Made by a program: the position numbers and the translations under genes. This document shows positions 10,716-23,740 of a stretch of DNA of 64,000 bases, piece by piece. This DNA comes from Acacia acuminata (taxonomy: Eukaryota > Streptophyta > Magnoliopsida > Fabales > Fabaceae): contig JAFJYI010000313.1 of NCBI GenBank assembly GCA_019022655.1, positions 310,001 through 374,000 on the forward strand, in the 5' to 3' direction. The stretch's first letter is position 1; every line of letters starts with the position of its first letter. Below the pieces are notes generated by a model that made no database searches, was not told where the DNA came from, and saw nothing but the letters and a program-made list of their open reading frames with translations.

Positions 10716-10854
10716 AGGAAAGGTGTTTTGAAACACCTCATATTGGGACCCACGAAGATCGCTTTGGTTCTGATTCATATGCGCGGTTTCGAACTCTTGA
10801 CCTGAGTGGAGGAGCTAAAATGTTCTCCCATCAAGCCAAGCGTTCAAATGCGCC
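10716..10854 (-). mobile_element. SINE-2 copy, GTG subfamily, diverged
   Basis: Contains AGGTGTTTTGAAACACCTCA and, on the minus strand, GAGTTCGAAACCGCGC (B-box-like) and GCTTGGCTTGATGGGAGA (weak A box). Confidence 0.6.
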
Positions 10855-11890
10855 AATGGTGGCCCTTTAAAATCTATTTATAAATGAATACAAGTTTCTC
10901 TATTTATCTTTCCTTTGTTAAACTAGGGGAAAAATAGATCTTGTTTAATTTTAACCTATATTTTCATTTTCCTAGTGCGGTTATGTAGAGTAAATTTTTA
11001 GAACAAGTTTTAGTATTAAAATAGAAAAAATTTTAAATCATTATTTAAAAAACTATATGGAAAATGGTGAAAAGGATTAAAGAATAATTTTACATTATTT
11101 TCATTAATAAAAATACAATGTTTCCTGGATGTTTTCTAATTATTTAGGAAAATTAAAAAAATAAAAAGATGTTATGATTTTTTTCGAAAACAAATTTAAT
11201 TTTTTTTTTTGTTTTTTTATCATGTAACCAAAAATAAATTTAAAACAAGCGGTTTTTGTACATTTTTTTTCTCAGAACAAAAAATTATTTTGAAAACAAG
11301 AGACACGAAACCGCACATGCCCTTAACTTGTTTCAGCCCTATATTTTTCACTTGGCGCATCCCAATTTATGTAGTCTTAATTTTGTTACAACTCAATTCT
11401 TAAACTTTGACTTGCAATTCAGTCTATATAGTTTAATCATTTAAAATATTAAACTTTCATGAAATTTAAAAATTAAAGTTTTAAATGGTTAAAATTGTAG
11501 GGATTGAATTGCGGTGAGTTAAAATATAGAGATTGAGTTTCAACTGAGTTAAAACCAATTGAGTTACACCAAGTCAAAGTTCAAAGACTCCATTACAATC
11601 AATTCAGGCTTATAGCAACCAAAAGATTAGCTTTCCCTTATTATAATAATAGTAGTAGTTAATAGGAAAAAATTTAGAAAAATACCTTCAAAATATCAAT
11701 TCAAACCAATTTTGTTTCCTACAATATTTTATATATTGAATATAATTAATAGGCAATTAACAACTTATTTCAATAGGAAATCACTAATTTAGGATTTTTT
11801 TAAAAAAATTTAAAGGTAGTTTTTTTGAAAATTTTCTTAATTAATAATATTAAAATAGAACAAAATCTTGTGGCATATAGAAAGATGGTA
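10855..11890. other. Non-genic; diverged copy of 6455-6700
   Basis: No gene. Around 11395-11590 there are motifs (CAATTCAGTC.., TTTAATCATTTAAAATATTA, GGATTGAATTGC) that recur in 6455-6700, 21925-22150 and 29960-30180, suggesting an older, more diverged copy of the duplicated sequence. The short open frames at 11209-11444 are low-complexity. Confidence 0.4.
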
Positions 11891-11973
11891 CTCCCTCTAG
11901 TCCTAATTATAGGAACACTTTTGTAGTGCAAATTGCACTACAAAAGTGTTCCTATAATTAGGACTAGAGCTAG
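11891..11973. mobile_element. 83-bp fold-back Stowaway MITE
   Basis: A nearly perfect inverted repeat: CTCCCTCTAGTCCTAATTAT.. with arms meeting around TAGTGCAAATTGCACTA, flanked by TA on both sides. A second copy of the same length is at 26837-26919. Confidence 0.85.
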
Positions 11974-12292
11974 TACATTTCATATTTGAATTCCATTAAA
12001 AAATATGATGGAAATATATAAATGTTAACATAATGTAGTTTTATTTGATTCAATCATTTTAATAAATTTTTATTTTTAATAAATTTCTTTAATATCAAGG
12101 ATAAATTAATGATATGTAAAAACATATGAACGAAATGGACCCAACAGCCTATAAGTTTTTTAGAAAGTTAAAATAGTAAAAATGAATTTCTCTAAATTAA
12201 TATATATATTACAATAAAAAAGGACCCTGTACCATTTGGAATTATACTGGATTTACTGTTCGCTGCCATATATTTTAAAAACATTTTGTAAA

Positions 12293-12430
12293 AGGAGAGG
12301 TGTTTTGAAGCACCTCGTGGTATGAGAGACAGACAGAGTTCACATTATTGATGATGCTGAATCGAACTCATGACTTTAGTAGGGAAAGACAAATTTGCTC
12401 CAACCAACAAGCCATGAGTTCGAGTAGCAT
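12293..12430 (-). mobile_element. SINE-2 copy, GTG subfamily, block B
   Basis: Partner of 2086-2222, with ATGGCTTGTTGGTTGGAG and GAGTTCGATTCAGC on the minus strand and hairpin GAGGTGCTTCAAAACACC. Confidence 0.7.
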
Positions 12431-12511
12431 GGATTCTATTTTTATTATATTTATTAAAAAACTTCAGGATCGGCACTATATCTAGCCTATTTACCATTAT
12501 ATCAAGCACCG

Positions 12512-14127
12512 TGGGTAACATCCTGAAATTTATTTTAAACAATAATAAGATAGATTAATAGTAATTAATTTACCATGAATATTCAAAGTATAGAAGTAAA
12601 ACTTTTTAATGTTAATATAATAAATAAATAAATAATTTTATTATTATAATATATATACACACATTTCTAAAATGTGATCGACAAAGGGGGCAAGGTTGCC
12701 CCCATTGTTGACTTTGGAAGGGGGTAAAATTTTTTCACCCCAATTACTTCCCCTCCTCAACCACTATAAATACGCATCTTCGGGTGTGTATTCAGCGAAC
12801 AACCGAGCGTGAGAAAAATAGAGAGAGGAAGGAAAGAAGGAGAAAGGAAAAGCATAGAGATAATTATTTTGGGAGCTCGATAGTAGCTTTTTGGTGATTA
12901 TTTGGGAATTAACGAGTAAATGTAACTCGAATATTCTTTCATATACTTGCGAATTGTGTATGATTATAAATTATATTTTTTTATAGACTGATCTATAGGT
13001 ATAGGTATTATAATATTATTATTATGAAAAATGAATATTACAGTTTTGTACCCATGAAAATTACAGTTTGTGCCCAGCAAAAAATTACGGTTTTGCCCCT
13101 GAATTTCAGAAATGACAATCTGGTCCTGAATTTCAAAAATGACAATTTAGTCCTTCAAATTTTCAAGAATGACAGATTGGTCCAATGAGATTTTATGAGA
13201 TGTTTGGCTTACCTTTTTATGATAATTGATATAAATGGAAGCGTGTTTTAATATACTTTATTTTATCGATATAATTATCATGGTAGCTATGTGTGATGAG
13301 TTGGAGTAAAGAGGAATTTAAATGATAAAATTTATTTATGCTATCACTCGGTACACAGTGGATGGCACTTATCAGGGCCCAATTTTCCATGTTTTCCTCT
13401 AGCCAGGATTTTATTGGAGTTGTGGGACACGTGACACCTCTTTAGTTGTTAACTTTAAGGAGGAGCCACAAATCCATACTTAAACTCTATACCTTTAGTA
13501 GGGTGTATCTTAGGTTTTGGTGATCTTGGAACCATCCAGTCAAATGAATGAGTTTTTGTCGGACTATAATGTTAGCCTATGGCTCCAGTAAGCGGTACAA
13601 GGGTAGACGGTTATATAAGGGAGGCAGCATATTGCATATTGTATAATTGTATAGTTCACAATTTAACATAATGATGATTACTTTTACAAAAGAATTTTGT
13701 ATGAGAAATTATAATATATACAAATATATATATATATATATATATAATCAACTCTTACTTTTTGTCATATATAATTTGCTTATGTGTAGTAGAAACTTTC
13801 GTAGTTATCGAGACATGAACTCTCATCCTATATTAACATTTTTCAGGTGAACATTCTAGTAGAGAGTAAGGGAAGACACCTATGGAGTAAGCTTTAAGGG
13901 CTCTTTTATACTCCTATAGCTTATGTTATGTTATTTTTATTTTCCATGGCCCTAGAACTTCCACATTGTATTTAACTTTGAAATCTTTTGGAAACTTATT
14001 TGACTTCATATTATGAATTTTATTTGAAATGATTATATAATTTAATGATTTAAATATTGATTATCCTTGTTGGAGGTATTTCAAATATTTTGGCCAAGTT
14101 TTTGGGTGGTGAATTTGAGGTGTTACA
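12512..14127 (+). mobile_element. Solo LTR of a Ty3/gypsy element, about 1.6 kb
   Basis: Interrupts block B between CAAGCACC and GGTGTTTAAAACATC, which are contiguous (apart from a few bases) in block A at 2308-2330. The ends GTAACATCCTGAAATT and AATTTGAGGTGTTACA are inverted partners of the TGTAACA..TGTTACA type common in plant gypsy (chromovirus, Tekay/Del-like) LTRs. CTATAAATAC at about 12765 followed by a GA-rich leader near 12810-12860 looks like the LTR promoter, so sense is plus. The first two bases appear lost. The interior has a run of GTTTTG..CCCCTGAATTTC phrases (13040-13190) and an (AT)n at 13725-13745. The 67-residue frame at 13647 is microsatellite. Confidence 0.75.
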
Positions 14128-14175
14128 GGGTGTTTAAAACATCATCTTTAATCTTATGCGTGAGATTTATACATA

Positions 14176-14407
14176 CTCCTTTTGGTTAGTAAATAAGAAT
14201 TTGATTTTTTTTGAGAAATTAAAAAAGGTAAATAAATAATTGAATCATAGTATATATTGCATATCACTATATTACATATTACTAGTTTATAAGTGAAGAA
14301 AATTAGTTTGATATAAAAATGATAAATAAATAACTTTAAAGTGATTTATTCATATTCTTTATTTTAAAAAAAAAAATTAATTGAGTTTTATATTAAGGAT
14401 TAGAGGT
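14176..14407. mobile_element. Degenerate Stowaway-like MITE, block B
   Basis: TA then CTCCTTTTGGTTAGTAAATA at the left and ATTAAGGATTAGAGGTAG at the right. Matching copy in block A at 2351-2591. Confidence 0.55.
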
Positions 14408-15139
14408 AGCACAATTTTTTTGCCACACATAATATACACAAACAATATGATATTTTGGAAAAAAAAAACTTAGGGAGACATAGTAGATTGAAGTTATATA
14501 TTTAAGATCAAAATAAATTCATTGTCTAAATAAACCTTAATTTATTTGAATATGATATTGCTAATTACACATCTCCCCCAATTTAAAACAATTTATTCTT
14601 CTCCTGCATATGAAACCTTAATAGTCATAAAGGATAAACTTATGTTGAGAGAGCCATCCACAAACCCCGAAACGAACATTAACATTAGATAATACTAAAA
14701 AACCTTAAACTGTGTTGGCTTTTAAATTTACAATTTTTTTAAAAAATTATCCAATATAAGGTGGAAGGTTAAAAATGTCATTCTTGGATGCCATGCACAT
14801 CAATGCAATCTTACTAATTATTTTGCCCAAAAATTAATTATTTATCGCACTTCCTACAAAAGCCTATTTTATTTATAAGACATTTTCAACATATTTTACA
14901 TAAATAAAAGAAAAAAATTAAACTTTATTAACTCATAAAATTCCACAACTTTCTAAATTTTATTTATATTTAATATATACGATGAAAACAAAGCCAATAT
15001 AATAATAAATTCTGACTAAGTTTTCTTCTCACTTGGTAAGTAGGACCAGAAGAGTGCTTAATAAATTGCTTATTAGTCTTATATAAATTCTAGACTTGAT
15101 AATGGCAATTGTCAGGATAAAACACAAAAGAGTAGAAAA

Positions 15140-15289
15140 TGAGAGGTATTTTGAAATACCTCATAGTTTTGTCATAATAACAATGATAATAGTTAATACT
15201 TCCTCCAGTCCTTCCATCTGCCTATTCGAACCCGTGACTTGGAGTTAAAAGTGGATACCCCTAACCAGCAAGCCACAGATCTTCAAGGC
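15140..15289 (-). mobile_element. SINE-2 copy, block B
   Basis: The best-preserved copy: minus strand GTGGCTTGCTGGTTAGGGG, CACGGGTTCGAATAGGC and hairpin GAGGTATTTCAAAATACCTC followed by TCATTTTCTACTCTTTTGTG. Partner of 4917-5058. Confidence 0.75.
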
Positions 15290-15821
15290 ATCTTTGATAG
15301 AGTGTCTATATCAATATATTGTTTCCTCCGTCCATACATTTATATAAAAAAGGTGCTTTAAACCAAATTATGGATTATATAGAATTATTAAGATTTATTA
15401 AAAATAATAAATATACAGGAAATATATTTTTCTTTCCCCCTAACATGTCTTCATTTATGGAGGAAAAATGATGTAAAAGAATAAAGAGAATGAGAGAAAA
15501 TAAAAGGAAAAAATCAACACTTTAATTGATACAATGTATGAAATTAAATCAAAATAAAATTGGTAAAAATGTATTTATTATTCTAACCAGTTCAAATAAA
15601 AATTTATAAAAAGGGCTAACCTATTCAAAAAAAAAAAAAAAGAAGACCTTTTATATAAGGACCTTTTATTGAACTGGGCCAAAACTTGAAACACCATAAG
15701 AATAATTTCCTGAAGATATTTTATTATCCTGTATCCCATGAAGTGAAAACATAATTCCAAAATGTCCACTTTATAAAATAAATTTTTATAATAAATAAAT
15801 TAAAGAAACACAGTAGAAAAT

Positions 15822-15940
15822 GGAGAGGTATTTTGAAATACCTCATTAATAATGTCTTGTTTCTGTCCCTTCATCATTGCCTATTCGATCTTGCAACCTC
15901 CAGTGAAGAGTGGAGCACCCTATCCAGCAAGCCACAAGCC
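15822..15940 (-). mobile_element. SINE-2 copy, block B
   Basis: Partner of 5979-6110, with TTGTGGCTTGCTGGATAGGG, AGATCGAATAGGC and hairpin GAGGTATTTCAAAATACCTC. Confidence 0.7.
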
Positions 15941-16035
15941 GATGGTTCACTCGCTTAAACTCCATGTTTATCGTGAATCGCCTTTCTGGGTATGTTTATT
16001 AATGTTATGGAAGGTGTCATTGTAAACCATACAAG

Positions 16036-16064
16036 ATTTTTGGCCAAAAAAAAAAAAAAAAAAA
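16036..16064 (+). mobile_element. Minimal retroposon, block B copy
   Basis: ATTTTTGGCC plus about 19 A residues between ACCATACAAG at 16026-16035 and 16065-16074. Same event as 6197-6232, with a shorter tail. Confidence 0.65.
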
Positions 16065-16170
16065 ACCATACAAGCTTATTATTAAATTAATAACTCCCCC
16101 TATTGAAGGTTTCATAGCGAGTGATGATTATTCATAGACTATCATTATAGTTGTTTACAACTTTTTTAGA

Positions 16171-17212
16171 GTTAAAGAGTAAATTGGCCAACAAATTTTT
16201 ACATCAAACGTTCCGCAGATAACTTTTAAGTGGACCAAAACTATCAAAAAACTTTTAAAAATGTGTAATCAAGACAACGCAGTTAGAAAAAGTTAATGTC
16301 CGTTATCTAAGGCAAGCAGATTTGGTCAATGAATTTTTACTTAAGGAGCGCCTAGCACAAAATTCTAAATTTCACTAAATTAAATAAATTTTTTTAACAA
16401 TTGTCATTATTCAAAACTAATTGTATAGATATCGTGGAAAAAATTACCGATTCTTCAATTTTGTCAAAATTATAATTTTCTAAACTAAACAAATTTTTAA
16501 TTAAAATTAAAATTATATGATTTAAATAAAAATCAAGGTGTTTTATAATTTATTATATATGTTAAACAAAAAAAATTATATGATTTATTTTTATTTTAGA
16601 AGAAATTTATGTGAGTTAAAAAATTCATTTAATGTTAATAAATTTAAAAAATCTATTATATCTTGAAAGAAATGAAATGATTTTTATTTTTATTTTTATA
16701 AAAAGAGCTTAATGGATATCAAAGTTGATACTTAATAATATAAATCCGCAACTTGATGATATATTTGTTAATTAAATGATCTATTGACTATATGAATATG
16801 AGACTTGTTAAAAATAAATTAAAAAAAAATAAATAACCTAAGATGCTTGATTAAGGCCAATTTAATAATTTGTGATTTTTGTTGTTGCATTCACTATTTC
16901 TAACCCCGATGGCCGATGCACATGGTTGGGGTTCCGAGTAAGGATTTGCAACAATCGGATTTTAAGTGGATTGCACATAGACTTTATTGTGCTAGACACT
17001 CCTTGAGTAAAACTTTTTTGTGCTGGACGCTCATGAAGTAAAAGTTTATTAGCCAATCTGCACCTTAGATAACAAACGTTAACTTTTTCTAACGGCGATG
17101 TGTTGACTACACATTTTTATAAGTTTTTTCGTAGTTTTGGTCCACTAAAAAGTTATTTGTGTAGTGCGCTCCTGAGGTAAAAGTTCGTTAGCCAATTTGC
17201 TTGTTTACTCTT
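16171..17212. mobile_element. Non-autonomous Mutator-like element, about 1.04 kb
   Basis: Absent from block A (site near 6285-6290). Long TIRs of roughly 150 bp: the left arm has AGAGTAAATTGGCCAAC then GTGGACCAAAACTA and AATGTGTAATCAA; the right arm reversed has AGAGTAAACAAGC..ATTGGCTAAC, GTGGACCAAAACTA and AATGTGTAGTCAA. The interior (16320-16380, 16860-17060) repeats parts of the TIR. The 64-residue minus frame at 16862-17056 is interior sequence without a recognisable domain. Ends are uncertain by several bases and no clean 9-bp TSD was read. Confidence 0.7.
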
Positions 17213-17399
17213 TTTCTTATCTTAGACTGTGAGATGTTACACTTCGACCAACTATTTTTTTTTATATACAATCAAAGATAAAATAGCGCAAAATAAAACA
17301 ACGAAAAATCTAAAAAGCAATTAAGTTCCCAGGCCCCTCCTAACGTGCTCTACACCCATCATATCAAGCAACCAGAACCGATAGAGACCGAGGGGGATC

Positions 17400-20300
17400 A
17401 GAGAAGTGAGTTACTCGGGGGACTCCACATACGACAGAGCATAGTTCACCAACCAATCTGCACATTGATTCCCTTCCCTTAGAACATGACAGAAACGTAT
17501 TACCCATTGTTTGCGAGTAACTGCTCGTATCCGAGACACCAAATGGGACTCACGAGCTGTACTACCTTGTTTGGAAAGTAATGCAATGACTGACTGACAG
17601 TCACTTTCAACAATTACATGCCTCCAACCTCGCCTCCCATGCCATCTCCAATCCTATTAAGAATCCCCACAACTCGCCTACCCTACGGAGCATCTTCCAA
17701 GTCGAGTAGCAAAAGCTCCAAACCACTTACCCGAGTAGTCTCGCAGCAGACCCCCACATGCCGCCACCTGCTCTGGACCTTTTGATGCCCCATCGGTATT
17801 GAGTTTCACGAATGGATCTTCTGGAAAGGACCAGCGAACATTAGAAAGATTATGTACTAGACTTTTACCCCCTTTTGGTAGATGGAGAATTTAATTCTCT
17901 CACTAATTCAAGGATGGGCCTCGGGCTGTGTCTAGCACTTTCATCTTGCGTGTTATGAACAATAGCATTTCACCACTTCCAAATAAACCAGCAAGAGACG
18001 ATAAATAACTCATACCAACAAAATCCTCCTAATCCCAGATCGTCACAAATCCAATTCTCCCTTACCCAATCAGACCAGTCGGTACAATAGGATTGAAATT
18101 GAGCAACGGGTAAACCTCATACCAGAAATTACGCACCACATGACAGTCTCTAAAAGCATGTAAACTGGTCTCTTCTTCTTGTTAGCACAGTGGGCACAAA
18201 CCATCATTGGTAGACCAAGCACGATCCATGACCTCAAGGGGAGCCTCGATGGAATAATTTCCAACCAAAAATTAATATTCTATCTGCTCCCACCCATTTC
18301 CATAGGTTAATCCATATGTCACAATTTATATCGGATTGTTAGAACCTAGCCTTCGCCTAAGTATAAATAGCAACTCTTAACACTCACACCATTTAGGTTG
18401 CCAGCCAAACAGAAGGATCGATCTGCTCCATCTTCTAAAGAAGGAGGGAGCTTACCTTTAATTAAATCAACCACATTATGTGGTAGTAGGCTATGTACTA
18501 ATGGTAGGTCCTACCGGCCTTGTTGATCGATGAACCTATTAACCATGCAATCTCGCATGTCATCAGGAATGGTTCTCACTGCGTAATCTTGTAAACAAAT
18601 AGTAGAGGGTACCCATTTGTCCTTCCAAAAGGAAATAGGAGCCCCATCTCCAATCTCTCATACCACCTCATCCTTCATGTTAGTAATAATGTTACAAAAG
18701 AGCTCCAAAATGTTGAACAACTGACTTTAAGAATTGGTAAATTACCATTTTGTACCTTGTATTTACCTCTTAAAAACCGAACCCATAGAGCATCATGCTC
18801 ATTTTGGAACCTCCAACCACACTTCATGAGAAAAACATCATTCATAGTTGCTGCGGATTTTAAACCAAGCCCTCCCATGGGCTTTGGACTAATTAACACA
18901 TTCTAACTTAAAGCATGATGAGCTTTTCGCTGATGGGAATCACCCCAGATGATATTCATTTGAATTTTGTCAATCTCATTGCATATATTTAAGGGGAGCC
19001 TAGCATATTGCATATGAGAATATGGGATAGTAGATAAAACTTATTTGACAAGAGTTATTCTACCTGCCTGAGACAAGCACTGCTGCTGCCACCCACCTAG
19101 CTTCCTCCGTAACTTGTCCACAATATGTTGGTAACACTGCTTTGTTGCTCGCCCATGCACCATCATAGCCCCCAGATATCTACTACAAATACTTTTAACT
19201 CTCTTGAACCAGCTTTTAGCCGCCAAGGAAACAGCCAAGTCTTCAGATATATGTTTGGAAAAATAAATGACAGTTTTCTCGATGCTTACCTTTAAACCTG
19301 AGATCTGTTCAAACAAAGAGAGACACTTCATAATAATCTCTAACTAATCAGTCCTTGATTTTGCAAATAACATTAGATCATCAGCAAACATTAGCCGAGA
19401 AATAAGGGGCCCTCCCTGTCCCACCTTGACCGGGGTCCAAATACCTCCATTAATAGCCGTGGAAATGATATGAGACAATTTTTCCATAGCTAGTGTAAAT
19501 AAGTACGGTGATAAGGGATCACCCTGCCAGACTCCCCTAGATGGCTGGAACGATGGAGTTTTACCTCCATTCCACAAGATGTTAAATGAAGACATAGAAA
19601 CAGCTTGCATAATCAATTCAACTGTAGCGCATGGAAACCCAACTTCGCCAAGGATTCTATGTAAAAAATTCTAATTCACAGGATCATACGCCTTTTCTAG
19701 ATCAACCTTAATTGCCATAAATTGTCTCCATCGCATTTTGTGCATTGAATGAATCAATTCTTGAGCAATGACAATATTGTCATGTATATGCCTGTGAGGA
19801 ACAAAACTGGACTGGAAAGGCGACATAACAACCTCCATTATCGGTTGTAATCGTCTTATAATCAACTTGGCAATCAACTTATATAAAACTGAGCATAGTG
19901 ATATAGGCCGAAACTAAGACATAGACATAGGTACCTGAATTTTAGGTATCAATGCAATCAAAGTAGCATTTATAAACCGAATATGTGAGTGATTATGCCA
20001 AATATCCACAATCAATCTCATAATCTGATGATGAAGCACACTCCACTGTCTCTTAAAAAACACCGCAGGGAAACCGTCAAACCCAGGGGCTTTGTAACTT
20101 CCCATGCTAAACAAACACCTCCGAACCTCCTCACAAGAAGGAACCCGATGCATTCCCTCTAATAAATTCTGGGGTACACTTGGCCAGGTAGAAGAAAGCC
20201 ACCTACGAGTAGGTTCCCCATCCAAAAACAGGTTGTGGAAATATGAAAAAGCCATGTCCTTAAGTTGTTCATCATTTTCCACCCAAATATTGTGCTTATT

Positions 20301-21430
20301 CTTCAGCCTGGAAACTTTATTAAAGCTCCTCCTAGTTACGGTTTTAAGATGGTAGAACTTAGTATTACGGTCCCCTTCAGTTAGCCATTGATGCCGAGAT
20401 TTTTGAAACCAAAACATTTCCTCCCGCCTTAAAATCTCATTCAAGCTATTTTTGCACTCCAACTCCTCTCTACCCAAGATAGCAGAATCATTACTTACAC
20501 GTTGTTGCTGTATTGGTTCTAGTTCAGCGCTTAGGGAATTTTTCATCTGAAAAATATTACCATAAACCTCCTTATTCCATCGCCCCAATGGTGAAACCAA
20601 CCGAGCTAACATAATTGGGAGATCGCAAAGCAGTCTTCCATTGAGCATTCATAAATTGAGGGAATTCGAGTGATTCATCCAATCGCCTAGAAGCGAAAAG
20701 GTCTATCTTGTTTACCCTCCGTGGACTAGACAACCTCAAAGCAACATAGGAGAATGATCCGAGCTATAACGCGGAAGATTAACCACATCCGCCTTAGCAA
20801 AACACATTTTCCAGGACGCGTTAGCAATAACACGATCAAGTTTCTTGTAAACGTGATCTAGATGGCCCCACTTTGGTCCCATCCAGGTATAATAACTACC
20901 CGACACCTTAATATCATCAAGTTGCCACCCCAACAAACGATTACGAAACACCCGACACGGACCAATGGCAGCTGCGTTACCCCCTTTTTTTCCTTCACAT
21001 CTGCAATCTCATTAAAGTCACTAGCAACCACCCATTGATTTGTAGTAGCATCTGCAATAGTATCCAGGGAATCCCATAGATGCTTACGTTCCCCTTCCCT
21101 AGGGCTTCCATAGACCACTGTAAATTGAAAAACATGGCCCAAAATACCCACTTTCATATGAACATGTTGAAAAGAATTGTTTAAAATATCAACATGAACA
21201 TCCTGAGATTTCCACAGGACCCAAATCCCTCCAGAAAATCCCATCGCTTCCTCCACAAAGGAGCTATCAAACCCAATCTTCCTCTGCAATTTCAATCACT
21301 TTTCTCCGCTAGTTTTCGTCTCAACTAACACTAATAACTTAATACTATACTTTGAGATAAAAAATCTCAACTGGCGCCCAATATCAGTATTGGCTGCCCC
21401 CTTGCAATTCCATATTAAGACCGACATCAT
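17400..21430 (-). pseudogene. LINE ORF2: endonuclease, reverse transcriptase, RNase H (broken)
   Basis: Starts with two Met codons at about 21430 and LIWNCKGAAN, then VETK (21330), the opening of an APE-like endonuclease; VVASDFNEIAD (about 21010) is its D-x-N motif and SDHSPMLL (about 20740) its SDH motif. RT blocks follow: YKAPGFDGFPAVFF (20060-20100), AIKVDLEKAYD (19690-19720), GVWQGDPLSPYLF (19500-19540) and intact LMFADDLMLF (19365-19390). A cysteine-containing zinc-finger-like region is near 18160-18200. RNase H runs from LNTDGASKG (about 17795) through VESDCQSVIALL (17595) to NQCADWL (17450). Stops after ETKTSGEK (about 21298) and elsewhere, plus frameshifts, break the frame into at least nine pieces. 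It would nick target DNA and prime cDNA synthesis if intact. Confidence 0.9.
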
Positions 21431-21820
21431 GGAAACTATGTAGAAATGCCAGGTAAATCGCACATCTGAGACACTTTACTACTAATTCCCATCTTTGCTT
21501 TGGCTTTTCCACTTCCCACCGGTCTTCCTCTCTTCTTATGCCCACCATTCTTCATGGGACTCATGTTTTTCTCGGCCAAACAGGTACTAATAATACCATC
21601 AACTTGCGCCTTTACTACCATGGAATTTGCTCTCTCCTCCACAACAGGAATTGCCTCTCCTCCTTGGCCCACAACGTTGTTTTCAGAATTAATATCAGCC
21701 GAAGATCCACCAGACACCACAATCGGACTCCCTAGGCCACGTGTCACACCGCTGTTATTTGCATTAATATTGCAGGTAATACATGATGCTCCTTGCACCA
21801 CCTCGCGTCCTTGCAGATAT
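21431..21820 (-). pseudogene. LINE ORF1 C-terminal remnant
   Basis: An open frame on the minus strand (121 residues from its first Met at 21801) ends one base before ORF2 begins. It has low-complexity Gly/Ser/Val-rich sequence and a basic stretch KKRGRPVGSGKAKAK that looks like an AT-hook or nuclear-targeting motif. The position fits the C-terminus of plant LINE ORF1 (gag-like, RNA-binding); the zinc knuckle and DUF4283-like part are lost through 5' truncation. Plus-strand frames over the same bases are shadows. Confidence 0.6.
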
Positions 21821-22903
21821 TTTGCTTCGCACGACCAACTATAACTAGAGGTATTTCATATCAAATATTTTGTTACGGTTTATTATTGTGGAGTAATATC
21901 CTTTTATTTTATAAACAATTGTTCTTTTCAATCTTTGAACTTTGATTTAATGCAATTCAATCACAATAATTTTAGTCATTTAAAATGTTAGTTCCTACAC
22001 TTAGAAAAATAAAATCATAAAAAATTGATGTTATTTCATGAACATTAAGGATTATTCTTTAGAACAACTAAAAGTATATATAAAGATTGAGTTACATCAT
22101 GTTAAAGTTTATAAACTGAGTTTTAAACTATGTAAGCGTTATGCAGATTGAATTACATAAGTCGAAATTCACTTAATAAAAAATTTAGAAATCAAATTAT
22201 TGATTTTCTGTAATAGATATATAAGAAAAATATGTAGGCCATACCCTTCTTACCTTCTATATAATAGTTATCTTTTTTGACAATCAATAAATAATATAAA
22301 ATTTTTATTAAAGTGCTCTATTCATAAATTTTAAATCATAATTTTATTTTTCAATAATAACATTGGCAAATTGATAATCAATTAAAAAAACTAAAAATTC
22401 TACTAAGTCATATAATATACATTGTTCCCTTTTCAGAGACTATAATAAAGAAGACTTACAGTTAATTGTTTCTCTGACTACCTACAAAAGCCTACTTAAT
22501 AAATTGCTTATTCGTTGCCCTGTGTGTGAGGGTGACCCTCAGTCCTCGCCTTAACGAACCCCAAGCTAAGGAGTATATACTAGCTTTAGTTTTAAATATA
22601 AAAGTTAATTGGGGTGGATTTAGTTTTAAATATAAAATCTCAATCACCTTATTTTCAAAATTTATCAATTTTTCCCAATATAATTATTGATTGCATATAT
22701 TAAAGTGATTCATCCCAAGTATTTCAAAATATCCCAACAAAAACTTATAGAACAAATTTACACCTTAATCCCAAAAAAAATTCGAATGAAACACAAAATA
22801 GTAGAAAAATGAGATGGATTTCTTCCAGGTCAAATTATTCTAATTTACAAATCCTCCCCTTTGCAATAGGAAAATTTAGAATGAAACACAAAAGAGTAGA
22901 AAA

Positions 22904-22940
22904 TGAGAGGTATTTTGAAATACATCATAATTTTGTAGTA
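22904..22940 (-). mobile_element. SINE-2 copy, hairpin part (split)
   Basis: Hairpin end GAGAGGTATTTTGAAATACA followed by TCATAATTTTGTAGTA. The rest of this copy resumes at 23741 after a Stowaway insertion. Confidence 0.65.
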
Positions 22941-23740
22941 CTCCTTTTTGTCTTAATTATAAGAGTTATATTTACCAAATTTCGGAGAGATTAAATATAG
23001 TAATTAAATTAACAAAATATATAGTATAACAAAAGCTCTCAACCGTTCATATGTTGCCTGTTGGACCTTGCGCATGTCATCCTTACACGAGATCTAAATA
23101 GCATACAGTTATTATTTTAATGTGTGTGTCATCTCGGTATACATTATACTCCGACATCAATACATGAATTTCAAATGTATATAAATATTTTGTGTATATT
23201 TTCCATGGATTTTTTCAAGAAATTTTCTATCAGGAGATCGTCTATTTAATTGGCCATAACAGATTGAAAGTTTTTTTTTCCTATGGAAAAAAGATAATGA
23301 AATTAATATTTTATTAGGTTATTTTAGGGAAATAAATCAATCACTTTGGAAGGATAATTATAGAACAATATTTTTAAAGAAATATTAAAATTATTTTATT
23401 TCAAAAAGAGTAGAATCTCTCACTTGATGGAATAAAAAAGTGTTGTTAAAATCAATTATTGTGGATGAAGTATTAGTAGGAGGTGATATGACAAAAATTG
23501 TTTAAAATTATTTTATTAAAAAACAAAAAAAATAGTAGAATTGAGGTGTATGTGACATTAATGAGTTGTAAACCTTACTTATTTTATAGAATAAATATGT
23601 GTATTATTATGTTTAATTATTAATGAGAAAGTATCAATAGGAGTATTTGAGAAAGAAATTGACAAAACTTAATATTTAGTCCTATGATTAGGACAAAAAT
23701 CAATCTCTAAATATATTCTTATAATTAGGATCGGAGAAAA
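22941..23740. mobile_element. Stowaway-type element, 800 bp, inside a SINE-2 copy
   Basis: Inserted at a TA (22939-22940, repeated at 23741-23742). The ends are CTCCTTTTTGTCTTAATTAT and, reversed, TTTTCTCCGATCCTAATTAT. Block A has the uninterrupted TAGTATTAATAATGG at about 7432-7446. It is long for Stowaway and the centre (23030-23230) has no visible similarity to the other copies, so it may contain a nested or captured segment. No coding capacity. Confidence 0.75.

Larger units (their letters stand above)
17256..21831 (-). mobile_element. 5'-truncated L1-type LINE with RNase H, about 4.6 kb
   Basis: Flanked by an exact 11-bp TSD CGACCAACTAT (17245-17255 and 21832-21842); block A has the single target at about 6318-6328. 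The 3' end on the minus strand is the A-run seen as poly-T at 17256-17263. Order on the minus strand: ORF1 tail, ORF2 endonuclease, reverse transcriptase, zinc-finger region, RNase H. It is truncated inside ORF1 and carries several stops and frameshifts, so it is inactive. Confidence 0.9.

Noticed and set aside
11891..11973. MicroRNA precursor
   Set aside because: The hairpin is a near-perfect fold-back with TA flanks and a second copy at 26837, typical of a Stowaway MITE.
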